DNA of 64,000 nucleotides, taken from Methylomonas methanica (GTDB lineage Bacteria; Pseudomonadota; Gammaproteobacteria; Methylococcales; Methylomonadaceae). The notes under the pieces were generated by a model. That model saw only the letters and a list, made by a program, of their open reading frames with translations. It ran no database searches and was not told the origin of the DNA. This document shows positions 1 to 9,358 of the stretch, one piece after another; position 1 is the first letter of the stretch; every line of letters begins with the position of its first letter. The stretch is from positions 30,359 through 94,358 of the forward strand of contig NZ_LUUG01000105.1 in the NCBI RefSeq assembly GCF_001644035.1. Reading direction: 5' to 3'. A program made the translations under genes and the position numbers.

Positions 1-3000
1 GTAAACGCGCATCGATGCCGCGTTCGTGTTTGAGGCGTTCCAGCCACCTACCCAGATGCGATTTTTTCGAGTTCAGGATAGGCCAGCGCGGGCTGCTGTT
101 GGCTGGTGGTTGCAGGCATTGTTCGAGACGACGCAGCCAATACTGCTGCTGAAGTTTCAGTAATTCCAATTGATTTTGCCAATTAGTCAGCGAAAGTCTG
201 GCGCAATCAGTCCAGGCCGGATGGTTGCGATAACTGTTGACCCAAGCCGATACCGCATCGGCCGGCATCGCTTCGGCGATGGCGCAACCTTGGGCGATGC
301 TGCATCCCAAATCGATCAGAAAAATGCCGTGTTCTATATCTTCCACGCCTTCGGCAACCGCTTCGCGTTTGAAGGCCTTGGCTAAGGCAATCACGCTTTC
401 GACAATGGCCATGTCATCCGGGTCGTCTATCATGTTGCGGACAAAACTCTGATCGATCTTTACCGTGTTGATGGTCAAATGCCGCAAATGCGCCAGCGAC
501 GAATAGCCGGTGCCGAAATCGTCCAGCGCACAGGGCACGCCCAGGTCGTGATAGCATTGTTTCAGGGTCTCGCCCACCGAGATCAAATCCTCCAGTACGC
601 TGCTTTCCAGTACTTCCAGCTCCAATTGCCGCGAGGGAATTTGCGGGTATTCCGTCAGCAAGGTTTCCAGGGTTTTGATGAAATCCGGCCATTGTAGATG
701 GCGTGGCGATATGTTTACGCTGACTTGCAGATTCAGACCAAGATCATGCCAGATCTGCAATTGCTTGAATGCTTGTCTTAGCACCCAATTGCTCAGGTCG
801 ATTTCCAATGTGGTATTTTCTACTATCGGCAGAAATTCGGCTGGCGGCAGCAGACCGCGCTCCGGATGATGCCAGCGGATCAGGGCTTCCGCGCCGACAA
901 CTTGGCCGGTTTTGATATTGACCCTGGGTTGGTAGTACATGCAAAACTGGTTGTCCATCAGCGCCTGACCGACCTCGGCCAAGGCTTGCTCCAGGCGGCT
1001 GGGGCGATGATTGATGCTGCTCGATTGTCCGGGCAAATGGTCGTAAATGCGATAGCGGTTGCGGCCATCCAATTTAGCCTGATACATGGCTTGGTCGGCG
1101 TGACGCAACAGAATATCCGGATCTTCCAGATCAAGGGGATAGATGGTGACGCCGCTGCTGGCGGCAATCCGCACATGCCGGTTTTCCAACTCGAAAGGTT
1201 CGGCCATGGCTTGATGAATACGGGTCAAGGCATCTTCGCATTGCTGCACCGATTGCAAGTTTTCGAATAACAACGCAAATTCATCGCCACCCAGCCGGCA
1301 AACCGTGTCGCCTTCGCGCAGCTTTAACTTGATGCGTTTGGCCACTTCCACCAACAACTGATCGCCGGTCTCGTGGCCGAAGTTATCGTTGACTTGCTTG
1401 AAGCCGTCCAAATCCAGATAGCACACCGCCAGCAATGATTCGGCCCGTTTGCTGTGGGCGATAGCCTGAGCAAAGCGGTCGGCAAATAAGGCGCGATTGG
1501 GCAATTGGGTGAGTGGATCGAAATGCGCCAGTACTTCCAGCGCTTGCTGTTGTTGCTTGCTTTCGGTGATGTCCGAGAACAAACCCAGATAATTGATGAT
1601 ATTACCGGCGTCGTCGCGCAAGGCAGAAACCGTTAATAATTCGGCATACAAATCGCCGTTTTTCCGGCGATTCCAGACTTCGCCTTGCCAATGCCCGGTC
1701 TGGTTTATGACCTCCCACATGGCTTCATAAAACTCCGGCGCTTGCCGGCCGGATTTTAAAAAGCTCGGGTTTTGCCCAAGAGCTTCCTCGCGGCTGTAGC
1801 CGGTGATATCGGTGAAGGCGGCGTTGACATCAATGATAGACGCGTTGATGTCGGTAATGATGATGCCTTCGTGAGCGTCCGAAAATACCCGCGCCGATAG
1901 CCGCAGTTTTTCCTCGGCCGCTTTGCGTTTGCTGACGTCATGGACAATGCCGCGCATCCGCACCGGTTTGCCGTTACCGTCCCGCTCGACCTGACCGACC
2001 GAGCGCATCCAGCGCTTTTCGCCGCTAGGGGTTTGAATACGATATTCCACATCGTAATTGGCGCCGCACTCAAGGTGCTCCCGGGTTGCTTCCAAAATTA
2101 AATGCCTATCTTCCGGGCAAACCACGTCCAGGAAATCGTTCCAGGTATGCAGTGCTTTATGCGGAAAACCCAATTCAGTGGTGACGATTTCCGACCAGAA
2201 CTGGCGGTTTTTCAATAAATCCGCTTCCCAGATGCCGACGCCGCCATAAATTTGGCTGATACGAAAGCGTTCTTCGCTTTCTTTTAGCGCCAGCTCGGTC
2301 TGTTTGCGCGCGGTAATGTCCTGCACCAACACCACAAAACGGTCGGGACCGGCTTTATAGCTATCGATGGCATACCAGCGGCCCAGATCGGCCACGCAGT
2401 TTTCGAAATGTTGGGGCTCGCCGCTGGTATCCAGACCGTCGAAGCTGCTGATCCAAGCACATTCGGTGTTGGGCAGCACTTGCTTGACGGTTTTGCCTAT
2501 CCAGTTGTCGCGGGCAATGCCGGTCATTTTTTCAAAGGCCGGATTGATATCCAGATAGCGATAATCGACAATTTTGCCGCTGTCATCGCGTATCACCTGA
2601 TGCAATGCAAAACCCAGCGACATATTGGTATAAAGTCTGGCTAGGTCAGCCTCGCTACGTTTGCGGGCCTTGATTTCCTTACGCAGCCTGAATACCCAGT
2701 AGACGAAAAACAACAGGGCCAGCAGGACCACGGCGGCGGATCGCAACAACGCGTCAACGCGAATGCCTTGCTCGACCTTCAAGGCCATCCAGCGGTTAAT
2801 AATGGCATCGTGTTCGGCTTGACTGATACTGGCCAGGGCTTTTTCCAGCAGCGACAGCAATTGTGGATGGGATTTGAGTGCGGCCATCCGGGTTTCGTTG
2901 AGGTACCCTGGTTGGCCGGCAATATGCAGGTTTAAGAAGCCTTGTTGCTTGATCGCATAACTGGCCGAGGCCGCATCGCCGATATATGCATCCACCTTAC

Positions 3001-4471
3001 CTTCGGCCAGTAGATTCAGCGCTTCTTGTACCGAGGGGGCAGTCAGCAGCTGTATCCCTGGGTAGTCTCTGTTTAGCAATTCCTGAATAAAATAACCTTG
3101 TTCGATAGCGACATGCCGCCCCGTCAGCAGTTGCAAGGAGTTAATATAACCACTGTTTTTGTCGCCGATGATCACAGTCGGCGTACTAATATAGGGCTGG
3201 GTGAAATTCAGATACTGCTCTCGATCCGGGGTTTTGGTCGCCCCGGCGATCATGTCCAGTTCGCCGCGCTTGGCCATGTCCAGCACTTCCTGCCAGGACT
3301 TGTCCATGATCAAAACGAACTTCACCCCCAATCTCTGCTCGATTAGCTTTAGATGCTCGGCAATCATGCCTTGATGCTCGCCAGCCGCGTCCAGCCATTC
3401 GTATGGCGGAAAATTTCTATCTATACCCACTCGAATTTCAGCATGTTCAGCCAGCCACTGCCGTTCCGCGTCGCTCAATTGCAAAGCGCTGGATTTACTA
3501 CCACCATAAACAAAATCATTGAGCTGGCCATCGCTTAAAGGATGCGCTAATTTCAGGTTGGCATAAATGTCGGCCACCCGGCGTAAGCGGGCAGCCTCTA
3601 TCTGCCCAAGCGGGATGTAGTCCGGCATGATCAGCTTACGGGTTTCCTCTGCTTCGTAGCGCAGTTGCTCCGGACTAAGTTTGCTTGGGTATTTGTTTTG
3701 GATGAGATCGATCAGCAAATTGGGGTGAGCCAGCGCATATTCCCAGCCTTTCAGACTGGCTCGGAGGAAGCGCTCGGCGCGGCCCGGATGCTGCTGTAGC
3801 TCTTTGCGACTGGTGAAAAGCAAGTCGCCGTAAAAGTCGATACCGTAATTTTGCGGATTGATAATGTTGAATTTGATGCCGGCGGCGCGAAAGCTAAAAG
3901 GCCGGTCGGTGATATAGCCGGACATCACATCGACTTTATCCGCGATAAAGTCTGCGTTGTTAAAGGTCTCGGCAATTTTTTGATAACGGCTTTCGTTCAG
4001 ATTGGCTTCGGCCAGTAAGGCACGAACCTGCGCGTTATTCTCGCCGACCACATCGTACATAATGCGCTTGCCGGCCATTTCGTAAGGGCTGACGATGCCG
4101 GACGATTGTTTGCTGAACAGCACCAGCGCGTCGTGCTGAAAAATGGCGGCCAAGGCCGCGATAGGCTTGCCGTTGGCATACTGGGCGATGACGCCGGAAT
4201 CGCCGATGCCATATTCGGCTTGCCCGGAGGCGACTTGTTCGATGTAGTCCTGATCAGGATTGCGCGCGCGTATCTCTACCTGCAAGCCTTCCTCGGCATA
4301 AAAGCCTTGCTCGATAGCCGCGTAATAGCCGGCAAATTGGAACTGGTGAAACCATTTTAATTGCAGCGCTACTGTTTCCAGCGGCCGATTTGCTGCGGGC
4401 GTGACGGCGACGCTGGACGTACAAAACAGTAAAAAAAATACCGCGGACAGTCCGAAAATGGTTTTTTTCAT
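1..4471 (-). CDS. NMT1/THI5-SBP3-PAS-GGDEF-EAL membrane sensor (partial, C-terminus outside window)
   Basis: This is a large c-di-GMP signalling protein; about 1490 codons are inside the window and no stop is reached. A signal peptide is followed by an NMT1/THI5-type substrate-binding domain (about residues 30-250), then a second binding domain of the SBP_bac_3 type (about 330-565). One membrane helix lies near 575-592, and three PAS regions occupy about 610-970. The GGDEF domain has an intact GGDEF motif at 1061-1065, and the EAL domain has EAL at 1195-1197 plus DDFGTGYSS and EGVE. The last 60 residues (HLGRW near the edge) resemble a CZB-like zinc-binding tail, which is uncertain. Both cyclase and phosphodiesterase signatures look intact. 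From the architecture I infer that a small periplasmic ligand controls c-di-GMP turnover. The start is the ATG whose first base is 4471, followed by a typical signal sequence (MKKTIFGLSAVFFLL). Confidence 0.9.
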   Translation of the reverse strand, partial: MKKTIFGLSAVFFLLFCTSSVAVTPAANRPLETVALQLKWFHQFQFAGYYAAIEQGFYAEEGLQVEIRARNPDQDYIEQVASGQAEYGIGDSGVIAQYANGKPIAALAAIFQHDALVLFSKQSSGIVSPYEMAGKRIMYDVVGENNAQVRALLAEANLNESRYQKIAETFNNADFIADKVDVMSGYITDRPFSFRAAGIKFNIINPQNYGIDFYGDLLFTSRKELQQHPGRAERFLRASLKGWEYALAHPNLLIDLIQNKYPSKLSPEQLRYEAEETRKLIMPDYIPLGQIEAARLRRVADIYANLKLAHPLSDGQLNDFVYGGSKSSALQLSDAERQWLAEHAEIRVGIDRNFPPYEWLDAAGEHQGMIAEHLKLIEQRLGVKFVLIMDKSWQEVLDMAKRGELDMIAGATKTPDREQYLNFTQPYISTPTVIIGDKNSGYINSLQLLTGRHVAIEQGYFIQELLNRDYPGIQLLTAPSVQEALNLLAEGKVDAYIGDAASASYAIKQQGFLNLHIAGQPGYLNETRMAALKSHPQLLSLLEKALASISQAEHDAIINRWMALKVEQGIRVDALLRSAAVVLLALLFFVYWVFRLRKEIKARKRSEADLARLYTNMSLGFALHQVIRDDSGKIVDYRYLDINPAFEKMTGIARDNWIGKTVKQVLPNTECAWISSFDGLDTSGEPQHFENCVADLGRWYAIDSYKAGPDRFVVLVQDITARKQTELALKESEERFRISQIYGGVGIWEADLLKNRQFWSEIVTTELGFPHKALHTWNDFLDVVCPEDRHLILEATREHLECGANYDVEYRIQTPSGEKRWMRSVGQVERDGNGKPVRMRGIVHDVSKRKAAEEKLRLSARVFSDAHEGIIITDINASIIDVNAAFTDITGYSREEALGQNPSFLKSGRQAPEFYEAMWEVINQTGHWQGEVWNRRKNGDLYAELLTVSALRDDAGNIINYLGLFSDITESKQQQQALEVLAHFDPLTQLPNRALFADRFAQAIAHSKRAESLLAVCYLDLDGFKQVNDNFGHETGDQLLVEVAKRIKLKLREGDTVCRLGGDEFALLFENLQSVQQCEDALTRIHQAMAEPFELENRHVRIAASSGVTIYPLDLEDPDILLRHADQAMYQAKLDGRNRYRIYDHLPGQSSSINHRPSRLEQALAEVGQALMDNQFCMYYQPRVNIKTGQVVGAEALIRWHHPERGLLPPAEFLPIVENTTLEIDLSNWVLRQAFKQLQIWHDLGLNLQVSVNISPRHLQWPDFIKTLETLLTEYPQIPSRQLELEVLESSVLEDLISVGETLKQCYHDLGVPCALDDFGTGYSSLAHLRHLTINTVKIDQSFVRNMIDDPDDMAIVESVIALAKAFKREAVAEGVEDIEHGIFLIDLGCSIAQGCAIAEAMPADAVSAWVNSYRNHPAWTDCARLSLTNWQNQLELLKLQQQYWLRRLEQCLQPPANSSPRWPILNSKKSHLGRWLERLKHERGIDARL

Positions 4472-4540
4472 AAATGCCAGTGGTGGCCTGTTTTGAAAGT
4501 AGGGTTATTCTACATCCAAAGGCAAACGGGCCAGGCGGAT

Positions 4541-5230
4541 TTAGTCGGCTGTCGCGGAAGTGAACAACGATTGAAATTTATTTTTGCCGGCGTTGGATTT
4601 ACGCTGCTGGGTATGCGCCAGCGCGAGTTTAGCCTCGTTTTGCAACTGGCTATCGGCAAACACTTGCTGCTTGCGCAACGGAGCCTGGATGGCCTTGTGC
4701 AAATATTCCTCGGCTTCCGCGCTACGATCCTGTTGTAGTAAATAATCGGCGTAAAAGTAATTGGCGTCGATACCGTTAGGATTAATTTTCAAGCTGGCTT
4801 TCAACATTTGCTCGGCGAGCTGATTATCCCCAAAAGATACCGGCCAGCCAGGCACCATGTAATACAGCGTGCCCAGCGTGACATAAGCCGCACCATCCAA
4901 GGCACTGGGATTTTGGGCAATGGCTTCTTCCAACAGCGTCTTGGCGGTTTGCAGGCTGGACAAGGCACTCAGAGAGGATTGAAACGCCGCATTGGTGGCG
5001 ATAATCGTCGCTTGCCAGATTTTCGGCTCGGCGGAATTCGGGTAGCGTTTGGTCAGTTCGGCGGCTTTTTCCAGCAATTGCGGATAGGTTTGTCTCTGCC
5101 GGGTTTCGTCGCTTTGATAATAAACGCTGGCCCAATCGCTTTCCAAATGGGCGATAGCGGTCGTCAGCTCCGAGGCTCGCAGCGGACCGGCAAAAAGTAT
5201 CAATAAAACAACAATAGTAGCTTTGCTCAT
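4541..5230 (-). CDS. Secreted TPR-repeat protein
   Basis: This is a protein of about 229 residues with an N-terminal signal peptide (MSKATIVVLLILFAGPLRAS) and helical repeats that look like TPRs, for example the segment around YVTLGTLYYMVPGWPVSFGDN and the repeat ending LLQQDRSAEAEEYLHKAI. TPR proteins of this size usually act as scaffolds or adaptors; no enzymatic motif is visible. An upstream in-frame ATG at 5248 would add six residues (MLYIEC), but the inner ATG gives a cleaner signal peptide, so I chose it. It lies upstream of, and on the same strand as, the sensor gene that begins at 4471, with about 70 bp between them, so cotranscription is possible. The function is not known. Confidence 0.75.
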   Translation of the reverse strand: MSKATIVVLLILFAGPLRASELTTAIAHLESDWASVYYQSDETRQRQTYPQLLEKAAELTKRYPNSAEPKIWQATIIATNAAFQSSLSALSSLQTAKTLLEEAIAQNPSALDGAAYVTLGTLYYMVPGWPVSFGDNQLAEQMLKASLKINPNGIDANYFYADYLLQQDRSAEAEEYLHKAIQAPLRKQQVFADSQLQNEAKLALAHTQQRKSNAGKNKFQSLFTSATAD

Positions 5231-5461
5231 ACATTCAATATAGAGCATTGCATTTTGGATTTCAATACGTCCTTTAAATTATTGTTTTAACAATGTATTG
5301 CCTATGACCAAAATTCGCTAAGCGCCAGGCTTTGGTGAGGATGGTTAGCTCTATGTTTGTAGTGCTGTAGCGACTCTGTGAATATCTTGTCCCAGTTTTG
5401 CAACAACCGGCGCAAAAACCCGAAAATGGCAGCTTTTATCGCGTGCCTGGATTGTTGCTTG

Positions 5462-5935
5462 TTATTTGCCCCAATCCTTGAACGGATGCTTGCAGAGATT
5501 ATTGTTGTAGTATCGTAGATCGTCAGTAACTTCCATGCCGACCCAGTCCGGCTTAACAAAGGCCTCGCCCACTGCCGATAATTCGATTTCGGCGACAATC
5601 AAACCTTGGTTATCGCCCATAAACTCGTCAATTTCCCAAACATGCCGGTCGCGATAAACAAAATAGCGGATCTTTTCGACCAGCGGCTTGTGACATAGCT
5701 CGTCGAGAATACTATTGGCGTCGCTTAACGGAATTTCGTATTCGAACTCCTGACGATGGGTGCCGATAGTGGCGCTCTTGATGTTCAGCCAGGCCTGGCT
5801 GTCGGAAATCCGCACGCGCACCGAACTGAGCGGACTGCTGCTTAAATAGCCCTGCTTGTAATGTACGGAATGATCAATTTCACCGCGCCAGTCGTCGTTC
5901 GCCAGTAAAAACTTATGTTCAACTTCAAGTGCCAT
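5462..5935 (-). CDS. CYTH domain protein (class IV adenylate cyclase/thiamine triphosphatase-like)
   Basis: This is a 157-residue stand-alone CYTH domain. The N-terminus carries the diagnostic ExExK motif (MALEVEHKFLL), and alternating charged residues of the triphosphate tunnel fold follow (RVRISDSQAWLNIKSA, FEYEIP, WEIDEF, VAEIEL). Family members hydrolyse inorganic tripolyphosphate or related triphosphates in the cytoplasm with divalent metals. Some members are adenylate cyclases, and the sequence does not tell these apart. The length matches short bacterial CYTH proteins that lack a CHAD domain. It is a single gene, divergent from the secreted peptidase downstream. Confidence 0.88.
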   Translation of the reverse strand: MALEVEHKFLLANDDWRGEIDHSVHYKQGYLSSSPLSSVRVRISDSQAWLNIKSATIGTHRQEFEYEIPLSDANSILDELCHKPLVEKIRYFVYRDRHVWEIDEFMGDNQGLIVAEIELSAVGEAFVKPDWVGMEVTDDLRYYNNNLCKHPFKDWGK

Positions 5936-6072
5936 GCCGTTGCTCCTCAGGCTTATAAATATGGTTTGTTTGAGTGGCTTATTATGCCGGAATAGCGTCC
6001 GGCTTGGCTGTGCGGGCGTTGTTTGGCTAAAGTTAGTCTGATAACACTTGGCCCCATCAAATAAAAGGATTC

Positions 6073-7584
6073 ATGAAAGCCATTAACTCGCGTCGCTTTT
6101 TTTCATACTTTTTATGCCTATTCGTTTTAAGCGGCATACCTTTGACGGGCCTGTCTGAAGTCAAACTTCAAGCGCCGGTCATTAGTCAAGGGGACTCACT
6201 GGTCCGCGCGGACCGAGTCCGAGCACTGTACGGATTAAATGGTGCGGGAATAACTATTGGTGTGATCAGCGATAGCTATAATTGCCTGCGCGGCGCGACT
6301 GCCGGCCAACAGCAAGGCGAATTACCGGCTGAGGTGGTTGTCTTGCGCGAAGCCGACTGCCAAAGCGAACACGCCATTGACGAAGGCCGGGCGATGTTGG
6401 AGGTGATTCACGATTTGGCGCCCAACGCCAAACTGGTATTTCACGCCATGGGCAATAACGCCATCGACTTCAACCAGGCGCTGAATCGGGTAGCCGACAG
6501 CGGCGCGCAAATCATTGTCGATGACGCCGTGTTTTTCCACGAACCGATGTTTCAGGACGGATTGGCGGCGCAGACTATCGATCAACTGGTATTCGAGCGT
6601 GGGATTGCCTATTTTTCGTCCTCTGGAAATGTCGGGCAAAACACCTATCAGGCCGCGTTTTCCGATAGTCAGACTTACCCGATGGGGTTGAAACAGGGTT
6701 CTGCCCACGATTTTAATCCACACCCAAAACAAATCGATACCTGCCAAAGCATCGCCGTCGGCGCCGATATTTTTACGGTGTTGAGCTTGCAGTGGGACCA
6801 ACCGGCCAAATCCATTGCCGGCAACACCGGTTCGGCCAGTGATTTGGATGTCATTTTTTACGACGATCCTGCCTGCAAGCAACCCAGTACCGAGCGAGTG
6901 ATTGGCGGCTCAACCGATAATCTGGGTGGCGATTCCATCGAAGTGGCAGGCTACGACAACAAAGGCAATCCTCAACGAAAGACCCTTGGTATCCGTATCT
7001 TCCTGGTCGCCGGTCCGGCACCGGGCCTGATCAAGTATGTGTTGAGCGGCAGCTCTTTGCCCAGCGAGCATCCTTCGATCCTTGAGTACGCGACATCCAA
7101 TGCCCTGAGTTCGGCGTTTGGTCATGCGAATGCCAGCGGCGCTTTCATCGTCGGTGCGGTGGAAACGGCCTCAGCTAAAATTGGGTTATGGCAAACCAGC
7201 TATTACTCTTCCCATGGCGGCGTGCCGATAGTGTTTGATCAACAGGGCGCTCGATTAGATCAGCCGTTAATTCGCAGCCATGTCGATGCCGTTGCGCCCA
7301 CGAATATCAACACCAGTTTTTTTACCAACACCCGGCCTGACCTTGAGCACGACGGTAAACCCAATTTCACCGGCACCTCGGCGGCGGCACCTCATGCCGC
7401 AGCGGTTGCCGCCTTGCTATTGCAGGCCGCCGCACAAAAAGGCCTGGAGCTGAAGCCGCCACAGCTTTATCGATCGTTGCGCGACAGTAGTGTGGACTTG
7501 GGCAAGCCGGGTTTCGACTTCGCCACCGGCTACGGATTGATTCAAGCCGACCGGGCTATCAAATTGTTATTCGGTGAACGATAA
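6073..7584 (+). CDS. Secreted S8/S53-like serine peptidase
   Basis: This is a 503-residue exported protein with a signal peptide or N-terminal membrane segment (about residues 9-26). The catalytic fold is subtilase-like: an Asp motif GVISDSYN (Asp67) near the start and the nucleophile motif GTSAAAP (Ser436) near the end. The usual HGT histidine box is absent. At that position there is DEGRAMLEVIHDLAP, as in subtilase relatives where a Glu (here Glu104) is thought to replace His, as in sedolisins; that reading is inference. The C-terminal half also contains the expected GYGLIQADRA segment. It probably acts on extracellular or periplasmic protein. It stands alone, with an inverted repeat downstream (7633-7705). 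Confidence 0.8.
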   Translation: MKAINSRRFFSYFLCLFVLSGIPLTGLSEVKLQAPVISQGDSLVRADRVRALYGLNGAGITIGVISDSYNCLRGATAGQQQGELPAEVVVLREADCQSEHAIDEGRAMLEVIHDLAPNAKLVFHAMGNNAIDFNQALNRVADSGAQIIVDDAVFFHEPMFQDGLAAQTIDQLVFERGIAYFSSSGNVGQNTYQAAFSDSQTYPMGLKQGSAHDFNPHPKQIDTCQSIAVGADIFTVLSLQWDQPAKSIAGNTGSASDLDVIFYDDPACKQPSTERVIGGSTDNLGGDSIEVAGYDNKGNPQRKTLGIRIFLVAGPAPGLIKYVLSGSSLPSEHPSILEYATSNALSSAFGHANASGAFIVGAVETASAKIGLWQTSYYSSHGGVPIVFDQQGARLDQPLIRSHVDAVAPTNINTSFFTNTRPDLEHDGKPNFTGTSAAAPHAAAVAALLLQAAAQKGLELKPPQLYRSLRDSSVDLGKPGFDFATGYGLIQADRAIKLLFGER

Positions 7585-7632
7585 CCCGCCGGTTTTGGTG
7601 CATTGGGAAAAACAAGCATTGAGCTGAATAGC

Positions 7633-7705
7633 AAGCGGCTTCAGCTAAACCAAAATTCCGTCGTGCCCGCTTCCTGGCAGGCATGAAGGTTAGCTGAAGC
7701 CGCTT
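7633..7705. repeat. 16-bp perfect inverted repeat
   Basis: AAGCGGCTTCAGCTAA (7633-7648) is repeated exactly in inverse orientation at 7690-7705, with a 41-bp loop. It follows the peptidase stop by about 50 bp and has no T-run, so it is more likely a dispersed palindromic element than a simple terminator. Confidence 0.7.
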
Positions 7706-8086
7706 ACTAGTCAGGCTTTTCCTTATCCATCGCGGCAAAGATAAAGGAACCGCGAAATTATTTTCCCTATAACTTATTGATTTGCCGTGTGACAACGTTG
7801 CAAAGCCTGCATTGTCTATTGTGCAGAGGAATTCTTTATTATTACCCAGCGTGTCTTACGACTCCACCAATTCTGCGGGTTCATCCCATTGAAATCAGAC
7901 GGTTATAATTTGGCCCCGGATTGGTTCACCCTCAATCCCACCAAAATTCACACCCTGCTGCCGCCCTTCAAAATTTATAGAAAATCCCCACCTCAATTCT
8001 TAAAAAGAATTGTCGGTAGCCCGTTGTCTTTCCTTATAAATCAAGGGATTGTGTACTCAAATTTCAACAACAAGGAGTACATAGCA

Positions 8087-8640
8087 ATGATTACGAAACG
8101 GAGCAACTCAAAAAACTACTATTCGGAATTCACCCTGAACGGTCGGAAGTACATCAAGTCGACCAAAACGACCGACAAGAAGCTCGCCACCAAGATCGAT
8201 CTGGAGTACTACAAACAAGCCGTCGAACAATCGAAGCTGGTAGGTAAATCCATTTCGCTGAAGGAAGGACTGAAGCTTCATCACAACTATTCCAAAGACA
8301 ACACCGCCTACCAAAAATCCGTGGTCAGCGTTTCCAACTGGTTAAACGACAACTTCGACACGGACCTTCCGATGACCCGAATCGATAACAGTTTCCTGTA
8401 TCAATTCGTCAACAAACGCGGCTTGGAAAGCAAGCCGTCCGCGGTCAAACACAACCTCGGAGTCATTACTCGAACCATTAAATTGTGTAAAAAACTCGGC
8501 TACGACGTCTGCACCGTCGAACCGCCCACGGTCAAGGTAAAAAATACCAAAACCCGCGTACTCACCAAGGACGAAGAAACCAAGCTGCTAGCAAGTTTTC
8601 TCGTCGATAAAGGTCCAGGCATCACAAAAGCCAATAGACT
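8087..8640 (+). pseudogene. Tyrosine recombinase/phage integrase, N-terminal part only
   Basis: The reading frame starts at an ATG with a good AAGGAG ribosome site nine bases upstream and gives about 185 residues typical of the front half of a phage integrase. There is an N-terminal arm (MITKRSNSKNYYSEF), then a core-binding SAM-like region (LKEGLKLHHNYSKDN ... LYQFVNKRG) and the start of the catalytic domain (RVLTKDEETKLLASF). The R-H-R-Y catalytic residues are missing, because at about 8640 the sequence changes into an unrelated transposase fragment. It is therefore a truncated, presumably inactive integrase. An in-frame ATG at 7889 exists but has no ribosome site. Codon use is more AT-rich than in the neighbours, which suggests an acquired element. 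Confidence 0.75.
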
Positions 8641-8645
8641 GACTT

Positions 8646-9080
8646 CACCTATGATGCGGAGAATAATCAGTATATCTGTCCAGCGAGTAAGTGTCTGAAA
8701 CCCGCTTGGCGCAGCAAACAGGCAAACCCTTAACGCTATCGCGCCAGCCAATTGGATTGCCAAGGCCTGTCCGCTCAAAGAGCAGTGCTGTCCTAACATG
8801 GCTAATCGTCAAATCGATCAAAGCCCCCCATGAATCAGCCCGTGATGTCACTCGAGCCATTACCAAAACCGATGTTTATAAGCAGTCACGCAAGGAGCAC
8901 AAGAAGGTGGAAATGCTGTTTGCTCATCTCAAACGCATCTTGAAAATGGATAAGCTGCGGTTACGAGGCTTCAGTAATGCCAAAGATGAGTTCCTACTGG
9001 CAGCGACTACCCAAAATCTAAGGCGAATGGCGAAGAGGTTGATCATCAATGAGTCAGTACCCCAATTGATACCCACATAA
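8646..9080 (+). pseudogene. IS1182-like transposase C-terminal remnant, frameshifted
   Basis: Pieces of the C-terminal part of a DDE transposase of the IS1182 type occur in more than one frame: YDAENNQYICPASKCLKPAW, then after an in-frame stop RYRASQLDCQG, then CPLKEQCCPN in another frame. A longer open stretch ending at 9080 contains HESARDVTRAITKTD, KVEMLFAHLKRIL and DEFLLAATTQNLRRMAKRL, which is the typical end of this family. At least one stop and two frameshifts break it. Its left border coincides with the truncation of the integrase at about 8640, so this insertion probably destroyed that gene and then decayed. Confidence 0.75.
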
Positions 9081-9358
9081 CGGCAATATAAACCGTATTT
9101 ACGCACCGGAAAGCAAAAAACTCACATGCCAGCTTCTGCAAAACCACAGCAATCAATCAAAACGCCCTTCCGACTTATTCTCAAAATACCGCCTTTTTCA
9201 ACACAATCGGCCGAACTCAACCGACAAAATCAAGCACCCAACCCAAATTTTTCAGTCACCCCACAATAACTTCCCTCGGCAATCCCGGATTTTAGTAATC
9301 CAGGCAATTGACGCCCAGGCCGCGATCGCCGAAGATCAAGGCTTTTTCAGGAGCTGTG

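Noticed and set aside
5302..5598. 98-residue minus-strand frame overlapping the CYTH gene
   Set aside because: It overlaps a clear gene in another frame. The tail faintly recalls a transposase end but not enough to call.
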